DNA from: Acorus gramineus
Lineage: Eukaryota; Streptophyta; Magnoliopsida; Acorales; Acoraceae
Assembly: GCA_030737835.1 (NCBI GenBank)
Contig: JAUJYN010000024.1
Location: forward strand, 1,821,974-1,885,973
Direction of reading: 5' to 3'
Length of the DNA: 64,000 nt
Each line of letters begins with the position of its first letter. Position 1 is the stretch's first letter. The notes under the pieces were generated by a model that was not told where the DNA came from, did not search any database, and worked only from the letters and a program-made list of their open reading frames with translations. Positions 36,975 through 48,902 of this stretch are shown here, one piece after another. The position numbers and the translations under genes were made by a program.

Positions 36975-37829
36975 GGCACTTGCCCCCATTAAGTGCAGGG
37001 AGAGAGTGCAGCCCCCGATGCCTAGTGAAAGGGAGGTTCACCAAGACCAAGTGGAATCCACTCATCGAACAAGTGGAGAAGAGGCTAGCGAGCTAGCTGG
37101 AGTGATCACTCAGTTTAAGGGGAAGGATCACCTTCAATTTGGTTTTCAGCACTCCCCAGTGTTCAGGAATGTGGGATGCAGTTTGTGTGCGATTGGGGTA
37201 CCACACAGAGTATATGCGGTATGCGGGAGTATATGTAGTTCTATAATTTTTTATTAATAAAATGTGTGATACTATGATGAAGATTTATAAATAATTGCTA
37301 ACAAGATAAATATTAGAAGGCTATAAGCATCTAACATTCCATGCCTATCATCAAAGGAGGTATGCAAAATTAACCATAGAATATAAATATAATCAAATCA
37401 TGTTGTCCTCATTGGATATCATTTGATGTGGTAATTACATGAAAAGGAAAAAAAAAATAATGAAAGAACACAATTTACAACAAAATAACATGTTGTTTTT
37501 AGTCAATAAAAACAAATTAAACAATAATAGATAAAAACATTACACAATGATAATTTATAAAAAGACACTTGTCACAATTTTAAACCAAATAAATAAAATA
37601 ATATAAGAACATGTGTCACAAAAGTGGTGAATCATCTTGTCACAATTTTAAACCAAAAATAATAAAATAATATAAAAATAGATGTCACAAAAGCATAGTT
37701 TTAAATCGCGATCAATATATTGATATATCGGTCAATATATCGATTTCGACGATTAAATGGCGCAAATTGATAGATTTCCAGGTATTTTATCAATTTCGTA
37801 CTACGCAAAACCCCCAACGGCTCTCTAAC

Positions 37830-40438
37830 CCAAACAAAGAAGGAAAAACACTAGGGGTCCTACGGATTTATTTTATAGAGGTAATGTTGAAGATGAAGTT
37901 GACCAAAGATTAAGAGGAGGCCCTGGATAGCTAAATAGGCAATCACTGCAAGTGTATCTTATCATGCATTAACTTCACGTTCTTTTCATGTTGCATTAGA
38001 AGCAGTAGGTAGATTTGGGTCTGGTTTAGCCCCACCATCAATGCATGAGATAAGTGAAACATGTTTGCAAGAAGAGGTAAGAGTACCTCATAAGATTTTA
38101 GAGACACACATAAAGGACATTGAAAAACTTATGGTTGCACATTAATGTGTGATAGATGGACAAACAGGAGATAAAGATAATTGATTAACTTTTTAGCTAA
38201 TTCTCCTAAAGGAACCATGTTTTTAAAATCAATTGATGCATATGCATATTCACACACTGCAACATATTTGTTTAAAGAAATGAATGATGTTACTGAAAAT
38301 ATTATCAGAAAAGAAAATGTTGTTTAAATTGTAACTGATAATGCTGCTAACTATAAAACTGCATGTGAATTAGTGATAGATAGACACCCCATAATATTTT
38401 GAACACCATGTGCTGCACATTGCATTGATTTAATTTTAGAAGACATCCGTAAGATACATATTAGAACTATTAGTTTAACTAAAAGAATCACTGTTTTCAT
38501 TTATGCACACAATTATTGCATATAATGAGATTGTTTCGCAATGGAGATATTGTTAGGCCACGACCCACTAGATTTGCCACATCATTCTTAACTTTGCAAT
38601 TGCTTTGGGAATATAAAAATGCACTTAGAACACTCATGGTAGCAGAGGAATGGAGGAAGATCAAGTAGTGTAACCTTGGGATCGGAAAACAAACACAAAG
38701 AACTATTCTTTCTATTCAATTTTGAAAAGGTGTACAACGAGCATTTCACGCTAAAATTCCTCTGATCCATGTCTTGAGATTAGTTAATGGAGATGAGAAG
38801 CTCTCTACAGGCTACTTATACAATGCAATGGATAGAGCCAAAGAAAAAATCAAGAAAAACTATCAGCATAGACCGATGCAATATAGCCTTGTTATTGAGG
38901 TAACCGAAGAAAGATGGACTCGTCAAATGTCGTCTAACATTTACCATGCAAGATTTGTCCTTAATCCATTAGTATGGTTTAAGACCAGGGATCGGGACGC
39001 GGCAGTTCAAACACATATGCTTCGTTGTGTGCAAGCAATGGGGAAGATGGAACCAGATCCGGAGGTGCAAGTCATACAACAAAAACAACTGGATTATTAT
39101 TTATAGGAAAGAGGACCGTTCAGTTGGGGAACCATCGTGAGAGCAAGGGTAAACAATATCTCAGTCAATTGGTGGGATAAATACGGGGGCGAGGTACCGG
39201 AGTTGAGGAAGATCGCCATCAAAATTCTTGGACTCACTTGTTCATCTTCCCATTGTGAGAGAAACTGGTGCACATTTGAAAATATGAGTTGTGCTTTCAA
39301 ATTTTGGTAAGTACGATTTTTAAATTTCGTCTACTTTATAAAATTTAACTTTAATTTTCTTGTTTTCAACCGTTACACACCAAGAAGAGGAACCGGTTGA
39401 AGCAAAAGAAGTTGAATGATTTGGTGTTCGTGCAATATAATCAAAAATTGCTAGAGCATTTCCTAAATCTTCAACGTAACCCAATACATGAAGATCCAAT
39501 CAATTTGGATTCATTGAAAAAACAACAATGAGTGGATTATAGATGTCGACGACCCAGTATTCCAAGGTGAAGACTTGACATGGTCTCAAGTGGAGCTTCA
39601 AGCATACGACGACACCATAGAACGTCAACGCCCTAGGCAATCCACGCAGCAGACTCAGCAATCACAAGGTGCAAGACGTTGTGGGAAAAAGGCCGATCAT
39701 TGAGGAGCCTGAAGACGAGGATGACGACGATGATGAAGAAGATGAAGTCATCCCAGCAACACAATTTCAGGGCCAAGAAGGTGTTAGATCATCAAATGAA
39801 ACATGAGATGCAGACTATGAAGCACGGACACGGACACGCGACACAGAATTTTTGAAAAAATAAGACACATATACGGCTAGGACACGGCAATAAATAAATT
39901 AATATAATAAATATATAATGTGCATCCATATGAAGTCAAATGTTTTCCATACACCACCATTCTTTCAAAATGTTGCAAAATACAAAATATCATACTTCAT
40001 ACATAAAAAGTTTTACAAGTATTAAAGCAAGCATCAATTTATGTTTTTTTTAACCTTTTAAGTGAGGCCTTATGTTTAAGTGGATATCTTTGGAATCTTG
40101 TAGGCTGTTTAAATCAGTTTGGGGCTGTTTTTTTCCTCTTTTTTAAAAATTTTTGGGCTGGGTTGGGCCGTGTCCAGACCCAAAATTGCAGCCCATCTCA
40201 GTGGACACGGCTGGAGGCGTGTCCGACACGTGTCCATGCCGTGTCCGACACGTGTCGGACACGGGTACGCCCCCCCGAACGGAGTGTCCGTGCTTTCAAG
40301 GATGCGGATAATGAAATTCAGGAGGAAGACAAGGATTCGGATGACAGTAATGATGGACACGGTGGCAATGATAGTGGTGGCATCTCTTATGGTTATAGCA
40401 AACCAATTGGTGGGACCCCCAAGGAGGAGATTTTGTGA
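37830..40438 (+). pseudogene. hAT transposase remnant within the 3.0 kb element
   Basis: In order: LANSPKGTMFLKSIDAYAYS, IVTDNAANYKTACELV and TPCAAHCIDLILEDI (DUF659 / catalytic region); LRLVNGDEKLSTGYLYNAMD and EERWTRQMSSNIYHARFVLN; VNNISVNWWDKYGGEVPELR and CERNWCTFENM (C-terminal hAT dimerisation domain); NRLKQKKLNDLVFVQYN; then a tail rich in Asp/Glu that resumes after the inserted element as DADNEIQEEDKDSDDSNDG and stops at 40438. The BED zinc finger is not seen. Numerous stops (for example 37928, 38143, 38325, 38400) make it non-functional. It is clearly related to the remnant at 27033-29745 but is a separate copy. Confidence 0.88.
39819..40300. mobile_element. Short inverted-repeat element with GAAGCACGGACAC termini
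   Basis: The left end GAAGCACGGACACGGACACG and right end (reverse complement CTTGAAAGCACGGACACT) bound about 480 bp that interrupt the acidic tail of the hAT transposase. The flanks GATGCAGACTAT (39807-39818) and GATGCGGATAAT (40301-40312) are similar (9 of 12) and may be the target duplication. The right half is built of repeated CGTGTCCGACACGTG-like palindromes. Confidence 0.65.
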
Positions 40439-42305
40439 CCAATGCAATGGATTATCTATTTAAATAAATTTCCTCACTTTTGTAGTTTTATGTTGTAATT
40501 AATTAGTTATGCATTTTTATTTCAAACCAACACCATTGTAAAATATTCATAACTTAATATGAAATTATTGTTATTCATTTTCCTGGTTTTTTCACAATTT
40601 TCTATCTTTTTTTTTATGTTTTTTCAATTTTTTCCATTTTTTTTGTAAATAAAAAAAAGCCGATTGATATGTCGTTTGGGGACGATTTCGATATATCAAT
40701 ATATTCAATATTTTAAACATTGCACAAAAGTATTGAGTTATACTTCTCACAAAAGAGACTGAGAGAGAGGAGAGGTTGAGAGTGATAGGTTGAGAGAGAG
40801 AGAATGATAGAGAAAGAGACAGACAAAGAAACAAAGCGCGATAAAAGGGAGAGGGGCTGAGAGACAGAGAGATGGAAAGAGTGACAGAGGTAGAGAGAGA
40901 GAAATCAGAGAGAGAGAGAGAGAGCATACCCTGGTCTGAAGAAGAAAATGCCCTGATCTGAAGATTGAAGAATAAGAAGACTGGAAGATCGAAGATAACC
41001 GAAAGAAGATCCGATCGCGCATGCAGAAAGCGGGCGCATATGTGGGCCTTCACTGCATATAGGCTGCCCTGAAGACATGCAATTCGGTTGAACCTGACCG
41101 AACCGCGCATGTGGCCGCATGCACCGACTTTCTGAACACTGGCATTCCCTATCTTTTTCTTATCGTCTCTACTTCTCCTGGATTCAGTTAGAAGGAAATT
41201 TTTGTTGAGGGGTGCCTCGGAGGCCATAAAGCTCACCATGATCAAGTAAAGCATGGTGTATATAAGGAAATGTGATGGAGGTCTCGGGGTCCTCAACCTC
41301 GAGGACATGAATTAGTAAAGTAAAGATTTATGAATTTACGAATTAGTAAAAATATGTGTGAGACACAATCTACTAATTGATCTATATCAGATATCCTAAT
41401 GTAGCATCATCTACCACTATTTATAATACCTCAGGAGTTAGGGAAACTATTTTAGTGAAACTCAAATGTCTCAATTCCCCAGCGATCACACCAAAAACTC
41501 GAGTTCCTATTGGATTCCGTTCTTGATCAATGACAATTGCTGCATTGTCGTCATATCGTATTATCATACGTTGTCACGTTTGAGTTCTTTACATGTACAT
41601 AGAATTGCAGCTCTGCCCATTTCTGATCTTTCTAGAGACACGTTAGGTACTGCTTCTTTGATTTGGCTCTCAAACCCAGAGGTGGGACGAGTGAAGGTCT
41701 TTAAGGATGGATACGGTGGTATTCAAAGGCGTGAACACCTTCCAACCCTTACTCATAGGGCCATGGTGTTGGTGAAGGGCCTCCTCGGCCTAGGGGTCCA
41801 ATACATCTCGTCGGTAGCTCGAATGATTGGGGATGAGTCATGGGTACACCTTGTCAGTTATCCTTCCGGAATTGGTCAGCCTCGTGTGTGACCCAAAGGC
41901 GAGGGTGGCTAATCTCTGGTGTTCTGAAAGGGGCACATGGGACATACGCCTGCACCAAAACCTTCAAGACAACAAAATTGAGCACCTTGGAAGCTGCTCG
42001 GAAAGAGCAGAAGCTTCTCAGTTGTACGATCAATCGAATCAGGTGCAATGGGTCCCTAATGCATGCGGAGGTCATGTGATGATGCTCGGATATGATTGGT
42101 GGAGACGTCACTTGCAATCCAACAAGACAATGAGCGTAAAAGCTAAGGAGGTGTGGGAATCCAAAATCCCCTCCAAGTGAAGGGATTCCTATGGCTATTT
42201 TTCTATGAGCGTGTCCTACCTCCTAACAAAGGAATATTGCATGAAGTGGTATTCGGGGCCACTACCGATTGCACATTGTGCCATAGCAAAGAAAAATTGG
42301 TGTCA

Positions 42306-42489
42306 CACACTCTTCTACCTCTGCCCAACAATTAAGCAGTTGTGGGCAAGGCTGCAAGCTAGACCTCCATTCAACTCAATCACCATCGTGGAACTCTCAC
42401 ACTCTTCTACCTCTGCCCAACAATTAAGCAGTTGTGGGCAAGGCTGCAAGCTAGACCTCCATTCAACTCAATCACCATCGTGGAACTCT
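42306..42489 (+). repeat. 92-bp tandem duplication inside the LINE zinc-binding region
   Basis: CACACTCTTCTACCTCTGCC starts identical units at 42306 and 42398. The period of 92 bp shifts the frame and would by itself inactivate the LINE protein. Near-identity of the two units indicates that it is recent. Confidence 0.9.
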
Positions 42490-42591
42490 ACGAGGTTTGC
42501 CCGAGAGCAGCGGAGCAAGGCGACAAGAGTATAAAAGCTAAGGTGCCAAGGGAGGTAATTCTCGCTAGAGTATGGGCCATTTGGACGACAC

Positions 42592-43010
42592 TAGTGTTCG
42601 ATAATGCGATAAGTGGTTTGCGAGTGGCTGGGATACTGCATAAAGTATATGTGGTAAGCGGAGTATATGCAGTTTTGTATTTTAATTAGTGATGCTTATT
42701 TCTAAACAAAAGATAATAACAAGATAAATATCAAATACTACTAACCTTCCAAAACGACTTTATTATTGAAATAATCTTGACTAACAATTCAATCATTTGA
42801 CAAGTGGTTACAATTATAACATGACATAATCAACAAATCATCTCCACAACACTATATTGTAATTTGACCAAAAAATCCTAGTTTTTTGTCAAGATTTGTG
42901 CACGTACCTAAGTGGGCACATGTTAGCGCATGGACCATTTATGCAGGCCAGGCACGCGTATAGGGCCACATCTTGATATGCAGCCGCACAAACAACATAT
43001 CAAAACATTG
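42592..43010. mobile_element. hAT MITE, CAGTGTTC/GCATATGC family, copy 3
   Basis: The left end TAGTGTTCGATAATGCGA and right end ...CAAAACATTG are flanked by GACGACAC (42584-42591) and GATGACAC (43011-43018), an 8-bp duplication with one mismatch. The subterminal AGTATATGCAGTTTTGTAT matches the other copies. At 419 bp it is a deletion derivative, without the GA-rich tract. Confidence 0.82.
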
Positions 43011-43283
43011 GATGACACGCAATGGTGTGTTGTTCAAGGGGTAACAACTATACCTCGAGAACCCCTGGCTCACAACCGCATCAATGGGCACAGCTGGCCC
43101 CTCTAGTTGAATCATCTTCTACACAGAGACTTAATTGCAATGGGTGGGGGCAAGTTTCGCCCCACTCTTCTTAGTTTTTAATTTCTCCCAATCTCTCTTT
43201 AGACATACATTAAATTATTGTTCTCAATATCAATCAAGGTGACAATTGTCTACCTTCTTCAAAAAAAAATTAAAGAAAAAAAA

Positions 43284-44739
43284 CTTTATGTGTTAAATGT
43301 TGTGCTCGCATATAAGCATATACTATCTTCGTCCGCTAGATGATGTGATACTAAACGGTGTGAGCTTTCATCTCACCCATAAGCCCACATGAGCCAATTA
43401 GGATCTTAGCTATTCCAGCCTATCATCCCCTCCCCTCAATGAGCCACACACAACAAAATAAGCAGAGAAGAAGCACATGTTGAACAATTAGATAAAGAGC
43501 AATTAAAACTTGAATAGAGAAATAGATAAAGAAGAAGAACAAGGTTAACCCTGAAAATAGCCTAGTTAGGTGACGTCCTAGATGAAATCCTAAAGTGAGG
43601 CCCTTATTCACACAATTTTTTTTGTGATTACCATCGCATAAATTTTTAAACAAGTTTTAAAACCATCCCTCACAAATTTTTACACAAAGGATCCTAACAA
43701 AAACAAATCACGATAACACAAATAACAAAAAAAATTAAAAAATAAAAATAAATAAAAATTAGCACATGCATTTCAAGATAGAAAAAGCAAAAAATAACAA
43801 ATAAACAAAATTCTAATTTAAAAAATAACACAAAAATATAAAAAATCAACACATAATCCGATATGATTGTCTTTTTTGTAAAAAAAAATCTAAACAAAAT
43901 TAAAAAAAATTTAGCAAAGTAGTGATAATCATTAAGTATTTGTAACAACGATGCCTGAATTAGGAGTGAGAGGAACAGAAGATTGAAAAATAACAAAACA
44001 ACAAAATAAGGGCAGAGAAGCCACTCGGTGGGCGAGAAGCCACCCGAGTCATAACATAATAGTAAAATAGATAAGTTTCTAAAAAGTCAATAAAATACCA
44101 AATAAAAAATAAATAAATAATCCCAATAAATAAATAAATAAATAAATATATATATAACATTTTTCTTGGGATTAAGGGCCATCCGTAAGCCCTAGGTGAC
44201 TGCTTTGCCCCTCTATGTCCAAGGTCAGCCATGAAGAAGAGAAAGAGAAATAGAGAACAAGACGAAGAGGGCTCATCCACTCACTCCCAAAAAACATCGA
44301 AGAAGAAGAAGAAGAAGAAGAAGAAGAAGAGAAAAGGCGAAGAAGATGAAGAACCAACAACAAAGAAGAAAAACATACCTCTTTGGATAGGGGTTTTGAG
44401 ATGAACCTGTCCTCCACAACCCCTTCTTCGCCCTCTCCTTCTTCTTCCCTCTTCGCCTATATCGCTTTCCCCTTCAAAGTACGCCCGCAATGAATTCTAG
44501 GTTTTCACTAGAGAGTGGCATTTGAGAGAGAGAGAGAGAGAGAGAGAGGGGAACCGCCTTTCCTTTCTATTTGGGTCTTATTAATATCCGGCAGCTACTC
44601 TTATCCCGTTTGATAAGTGACATAAGCTAATCCTTATTCTTATCCCGTTTGATAAGGGACATAACTATTTCAATATAAATTGGTTAACTATTTCAATATA
44701 AATAGGTATATACCAATTGAAGAATTATTATTAATATAT
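43284..44739. other. Spacer between the LINE tail and the copia element; low-complexity only
   Basis: This is A-rich sequence with (GAA)n at about 44303-44330 and (GA)n at 44521-44548. Frames on the minus strand at 43694-44490 are products of these repeats. The direct phrase CTTATCCCGTTTGATAAG occurs twice (about 44599 and 44640). Confidence 0.5.
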
Positions 44740-45069
44740 TGTTTTGAATATGGTGGATAACCATCACTTCTCTGATCCATAACTTTTTTCATTTTTTAAC
44801 TTCATAACTCTCTCATTCAACTCCATAACCTTTCCCACTCTTCTATTTCATAACACTTTCATTATTATCCCACTATCTCCCCCTCACCTCTATAGACTTG
44901 TAATTCCCTATTTTTTGGATTCCTCTATGCACCCTATAAATAGAGAGGTTTCTCTTGTATTCCATCAATCAACAAATAGTGAATAAGAATCTCTCTCTAC
45001 TTCTCTTCTTTATATACTTGTGTGCTGTGTTTATATACTTGTGTGTATGTATTTACTTAGTTTATAACA
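44740..45069 (+). repeat. 5' LTR of the copia element
   Basis: 330 bp with a TATA box (CTATAAATAGAG, 44934-44945) and CT-rich interior. Compared with the 3' LTR it differs at roughly one site in ten by eye, many of them C in the 3' LTR but T here. Confidence 0.9.
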
Positions 45070-45084
45070 CGTTATCAGCACGAG
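45070..45084 (+). promoter_or_regulatory. Copia primer-binding site
   Basis: CGTTATCAGCACGAG follows the LTR without a gap. This type of primer-binding site is found in a subset of plant copia elements. Confidence 0.7.
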
Positions 45085-45739
45085 AAGCTCTTTGTTAAAG
45101 AGAAAAGTTTGTATTCGGTGGATTGTTAATGATCTACATCAAAAATATTCTCTCATGCCTTTACATCCAATTGAATTCATTGTTGTTACAAGTATGGCAT
45201 GTTATTCTATAATTTATATATATTATGTTGGTTTATTATATTCATGAATGATTCTATTAGCATGAGTAGAACCCATGATTTTATTATATTCACCATCATG
45301 CCATATTTGAAAAACACCCATACTATTTTTGCAGCACCATGATTCCTTTTTGTATTTTTTTTTAATAATGAAAATGAAAAGTTTTTAAAAGTTTTTTTTA
45401 ATATGTGGCATAAATATCTTCTTAATTAGTTTATTTATTCAACATATATAGTGCTTCGATTACTTTACTGTGGTTACAATACATAGTAAATAGTCTCAAT
45501 TAGTCTCAATCTGTTCCATATAAAAAAAAATCATATTAGTCTCAATCTGTTCCATATTCATATATATGTGAAAAAAAAATGATTAAAATTTGTAGCTTAA
45601 AATTTTTTATGTTTGACTATATGGAATTATATTTTGATGTTTCACTTATTTCTTAGATTTTTGCTAACATCAGTCCTTATTCCTTGTATCAATTAATTTG
45701 ATATTTATATTTGATTTGAGATTCATTTTAATGTTACAA

Positions 45740-46095
45740 TGTCATATGTCCCTATAGGATCATACAAAAATTGTATTTACATGGATCCCTGAAGGACCAT
45801 GTAGAAGTTATGAATAATGTGTTCCAATAAGACCATGCAAATTTTATTCTATCCTGAAGGACTACAAAAATTATTACATGGATCCTTGTAGGATCATGTG
45901 AAAGATATGATTAGAATGTGTCTCTGAAGGACCGTATAATTTTTATCCCTGAAAGATATATATACACAAATCATGATTGCTCGTGTCCCTGTAGGACCAA
46001 ACAAAAGTTATATGATATATTTTTCGGTCCTTGAAGGACCAAATAATAATAAAAAAAAAGATCCATGTATCCCAGCAGGAACATGTAAATTATGA
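45740..46095 (+). repeat. Tandem array of GTCCCTGTAGGACCATG-like units in the copia gag region
   Basis: About eight to nine diverged units (for example ATCCCTGAAGGACCATG, GTCCCTGTAGGACCAAA, GTCCTTGAAGGACCAAA) are spaced 30-60 bp apart. The array lies where gag should be and carries no intact frame. Confidence 0.7.
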
Positions 46096-46641
46096 TTAGA
46101 TTTCACCATCATCATCATAATGAAGAGGATTTAAAGATTAATACCTCATTGACAAAGGTCCACTGGCCATTATGCCTCAAATATGCTCCAGTTGTAGCAA
46201 TATTGAGAGCATCAATTTTATATATTCTCGTTGCCGAACAACGATTTTTTTAAAATATCATGTAACTCAACTCAATGGTATAGCATCATTACCCGAAGTA
46301 AATGCATTTTATTTTATGTTCGCCATGGAAGTTGTGGTCATGAATGATGAGATCATGATTTATATAGTTGAAAGTACAACAATCATAGAGTTTGTAAAAT
46401 ATCTCAAATCACTAGAAGTGATTTGCTATTAAACAAAAGCATAATTGAAGGGAAAAGGGTTGCAGAACAAACCCCTAACACAAGGAAAATGATTGTTATG
46501 TATTTGGTGCTTAAAAATATGGTCACGTACCTGATGTACGATCAGACTTTTATAATTTTTATAATTATAATTTTTCTTTGTTATCTAAAATCCATTTTCT
46601 TATTTTCATATTTATCTTATTTATTTCATTTTTTTTTTTTA

Positions 46642-48902
46642 CAAGAATGGCTATGGTTGGTGACATTTGTCTAGCAGACAGCGCTACAACACATACGATC
46701 CTACGAAATAAACAATATTTCTCGACATTGACATTAATCAATGCAAATGTTAATACCATTTCTGGTACTACGAAATTAATTGAAGGCTCCGGAAGAGCAA
46801 ATATAATATTACCAGGAGGTACAAAATTTTGTATTAATGATGCATTATATTCAGCAAGATCCAGAAGAAATCTGCTAAGTTTTAAGGATATCCGTCTTAA
46901 TGGATATCATATTGAGACTATCAATGAAAACAATATGGAGTATTTATGCATTACTTCAATTGTTTCAGGCCAAAAACATATATTAGAGAAACTTCATGCT
47001 TTCTCATCTGGGTTGTATTATACAACCATAAAAACAATCGAATCATATGCTGTAATGAACCAGAAGTTCTATGATTCAGATATTTTTACACTTTGGCATG
47101 ATCGTCTCGGGCATCCAGGATCTACAATGATGCGTCGAATAATTGATAATTCATTTGGGCATTCGTTAAAGAACCAGAAGATTCTTTTACCTAATCACTA
47201 TCAATGCACTTCGTGCTCACAAGGAAAATTGATAGTTAGACCATCCCCTACAAAAGTCAATGTTGAGTCACCAACATTTTTGCAAAGAATCCAAGGGGAT
47301 ATATGTGGCCCAATCCACCCCCATGTGGACCATTCAAGTATTTTATGGTATTGATAGACGCATCTGCTAGATGGTCGCATGTTTGTCTATTATCCACTCG
47401 GAATGCTGCATTTGCAAGACTACTTGCTCAGATAATCCGATTACAGTCTCATTTTTCGGATTATCCTATAAAGTCAATACGCCTTGATGGAGCTGGTGAA
47501 TTCACATCGAAAACTTTTAACGACTATTGTATGTCGCATGGCATCGATGTTGAACACCTGTTGCTCATGTGCACACCCAAAATGGATTAGCTGAATCATT
47601 TATTAAGCATCTTCAGCTAATTGCACGTCCTATGCTTTTGAGGATAAAATTACCCGTTTCAGCTTGGGTCACGCTATATTGCATGCAGCAGCATTAGTTC
47701 GCCTTCGGCCAACTGCTTATCATCAATATTCCCCTTTACAGCTCGTACTGGGTCATCAACCAAATATTTCACATCTTCGAATTTTGGTTGTGCTGTACAA
47801 GTTCCTATTGCCCCTACACAACGAACTAAAATGGGCCCTCAACGTCGATTGGGAATTTATGTAGGCTTTGATTCTCCTTCTATTATAAGATATCTTGAAC
47901 CATTGACAGGGGATGTTTTTACCGCTCGATTTGCGGATTGTCATTTTGATGAGACAATATTCCCGTCGTTAGGGGGAGAAAATCCGTCGCCAGAAGAACG
48001 ACGTGAACTTACATGGCAAACTCCATCTTTGTCTCATCTTGATCCTCGCACTAATCAATGTGAAACTGAAGTGCAAAGAATCACCCATCTTCAAAGAATT
48101 GCGCATCAATTGCCAGATGCATTCAATGATGCAGCAAAAGTGATGAAATCACATATTCCAGCTGCTAATACTCCAGCTCGAATTAATGTTCCAATAGGAA
48201 AAACTGTTAATATGCCGGCTAATGAATCAACAAAAACACGCCTGAAGCGTGGAAGACCTATAGGCTCAAAAGATTCAGCTCCCGAAGGAGAAAAACAATG
48301 AAGAATAATTCTCTTGAAGAGTATGAAACACTTGAAAGACCCACAATAATAAGAGGAAGAAGCCCCTGAAGTGACACAAGTCCCGAAGAGACTGACGTCC
48401 CTGAAGTGACGCCCGTGCATGAAGAACAAGTACATGGAAATGAAGAAATTTCCATAAATTATGCAAATTCACAAATATTGTGGGATCGAAAGCAAGTGCT
48501 TGTTGATGATATATTCTCATTTGCAGTAGCTACAGAAATCATTTCAGATAATGATTTAGAACCACGTTCAGTGGATGAATGCAGACGAAAAAATTGTTGG
48601 CCACAATGGAAAGCTGCTATTCAAACAGAATTGGATTCACTTGCAAAACACCAAGTATTTGGACCAGTAGTCCTAACCCCTGAAGGTGTTAAACCAGTAG
48701 GATGTAAATGGGTGTTTGCGAGAAAACGAAATGAAAGAAACGAGATTGTTAGATACAAAGCTCGTCTTGTGGCACAGGGTTTCCTGCAGAGACCTGGGAT
48801 AGATTTTGAAGAGACATATTCTCCTGTGATGGACACAATCACATTTCGGTATTTAATTAGTCTTGTAGTCTCAGAAGGACTTGACATGCAGCTAATAGAT
48901 GT
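46642..48902 (+). pseudogene. Copia pol: protease, integrase and first part of reverse transcriptase
   Basis: The protease core is CLADSATTHTILRN (DSATT in place of the usual DSGA/C). It is followed by the pre-integrase block LWHDRLGHPGSTMMRRII with CTSCSQGK. The integrase has GDICGPI, then RLDGAGEFTSKTFNDYC (the second catalytic Asp retained) and LAESFIKHLQ (catalytic Glu). A spacer with a GRPIGSKDSAP block leads into RT: VGCKWVFARKRNE, RYKARLVAQGFLQRPGIDFE, ETYSPVMDTITFRYLISLV and LDMQLIDVV, where the insertion at 48903 cuts the frame. Frameshifts occur near 47345, 47590, 47830 and 48300-48405. Confidence 0.9.

Larger units (their letters stand above)
37694..40722 (+). mobile_element. hAT transposon of 3.0 kb with 8-bp target duplication CACAAAAG, decayed
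   Basis: The termini CATAGTTTTAAATCGCG and (right, reverse complement) CAATGTTTAAAATATTG lead into a shared ATATATTGATATATCG block. They are flanked by CACAAAAG at 37686-37693 and 40723-40730, an exact 8-bp duplication. It carries its own transposase remnant (37830-40438) and a short inserted element (39819-40300). Confidence 0.88.
37157..41141. mobile_element. hAT element, CAGTGTTC/GCATATGC family, copy 2, carrying a nested hAT
   Basis: The termini CAGTGTTCAGGAA and (right, reverse complement) CAGTGTTCAGAAA are flanked by GCACTCCC (37149-37156) and GCATTCCC (41142-41149), an 8-bp duplication with one mismatch. The subterminal TACCACACAGAGTATATGCG and AGTATATGTAGTTCTATAAT match copies 1 and 3. 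Most of its length is the nested hAT at 37694-40722; without that, the element is about 0.96 kb, close to copy 1. A GA-rich tract (about 40750-40930) is shared in position with copy 1. The long frame at 40592-41308 on the minus strand arises from this tract. Confidence 0.85.
36975..43283 (+). pseudogene. LINE (L1-type) reverse transcriptase 3' half with A-rich tail, split by hAT insertions
   Basis: The LINE lies in three pieces: about 36975-37156, 41142-42583 and 43019-43283. Piece 1 reads GRFTKTKWNPLIEQVEKRLA and RGRITFN (end of RT). Piece 2 continues IPYLF, GGLGVLNLEDMN, IGDESWVHL, DPKARVANLWCS, VKAKEVWESKIPSKVKGFLW and CTLCHSKEKLVSHTLLPLP (zf-RVT zinc-binding motif). Piece 3 is a 3' tail ending in an A-rich run (43261-43283). 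Stops and frameshifts are frequent. The 5' two thirds (endonuclease and RT catalytic motif) are missing, the usual 5' truncation of LINE copies. Two hAT elements of one family inserted into it. Confidence 0.85.

Noticed and set aside
36531-37257. Several overlapping frames of 63-114 aa around 36.5-37.3 kb
   Set aside because: They follow G/C runs and repeated GTGTCTCCC phrases; only the LINE frame after about 36975 has recognisable protein similarity.
40592-41308. 238-aa minus-strand frame
   Set aside because: Ser/Leu repeats come from the GA-rich tract inside a hAT element; no homology and no constraint expected.
44172-44490. Minus-strand Ser/Phe-rich frames of 69-81 aa
   Set aside because: Produced by (GAA)n and (GA)n microsatellites.
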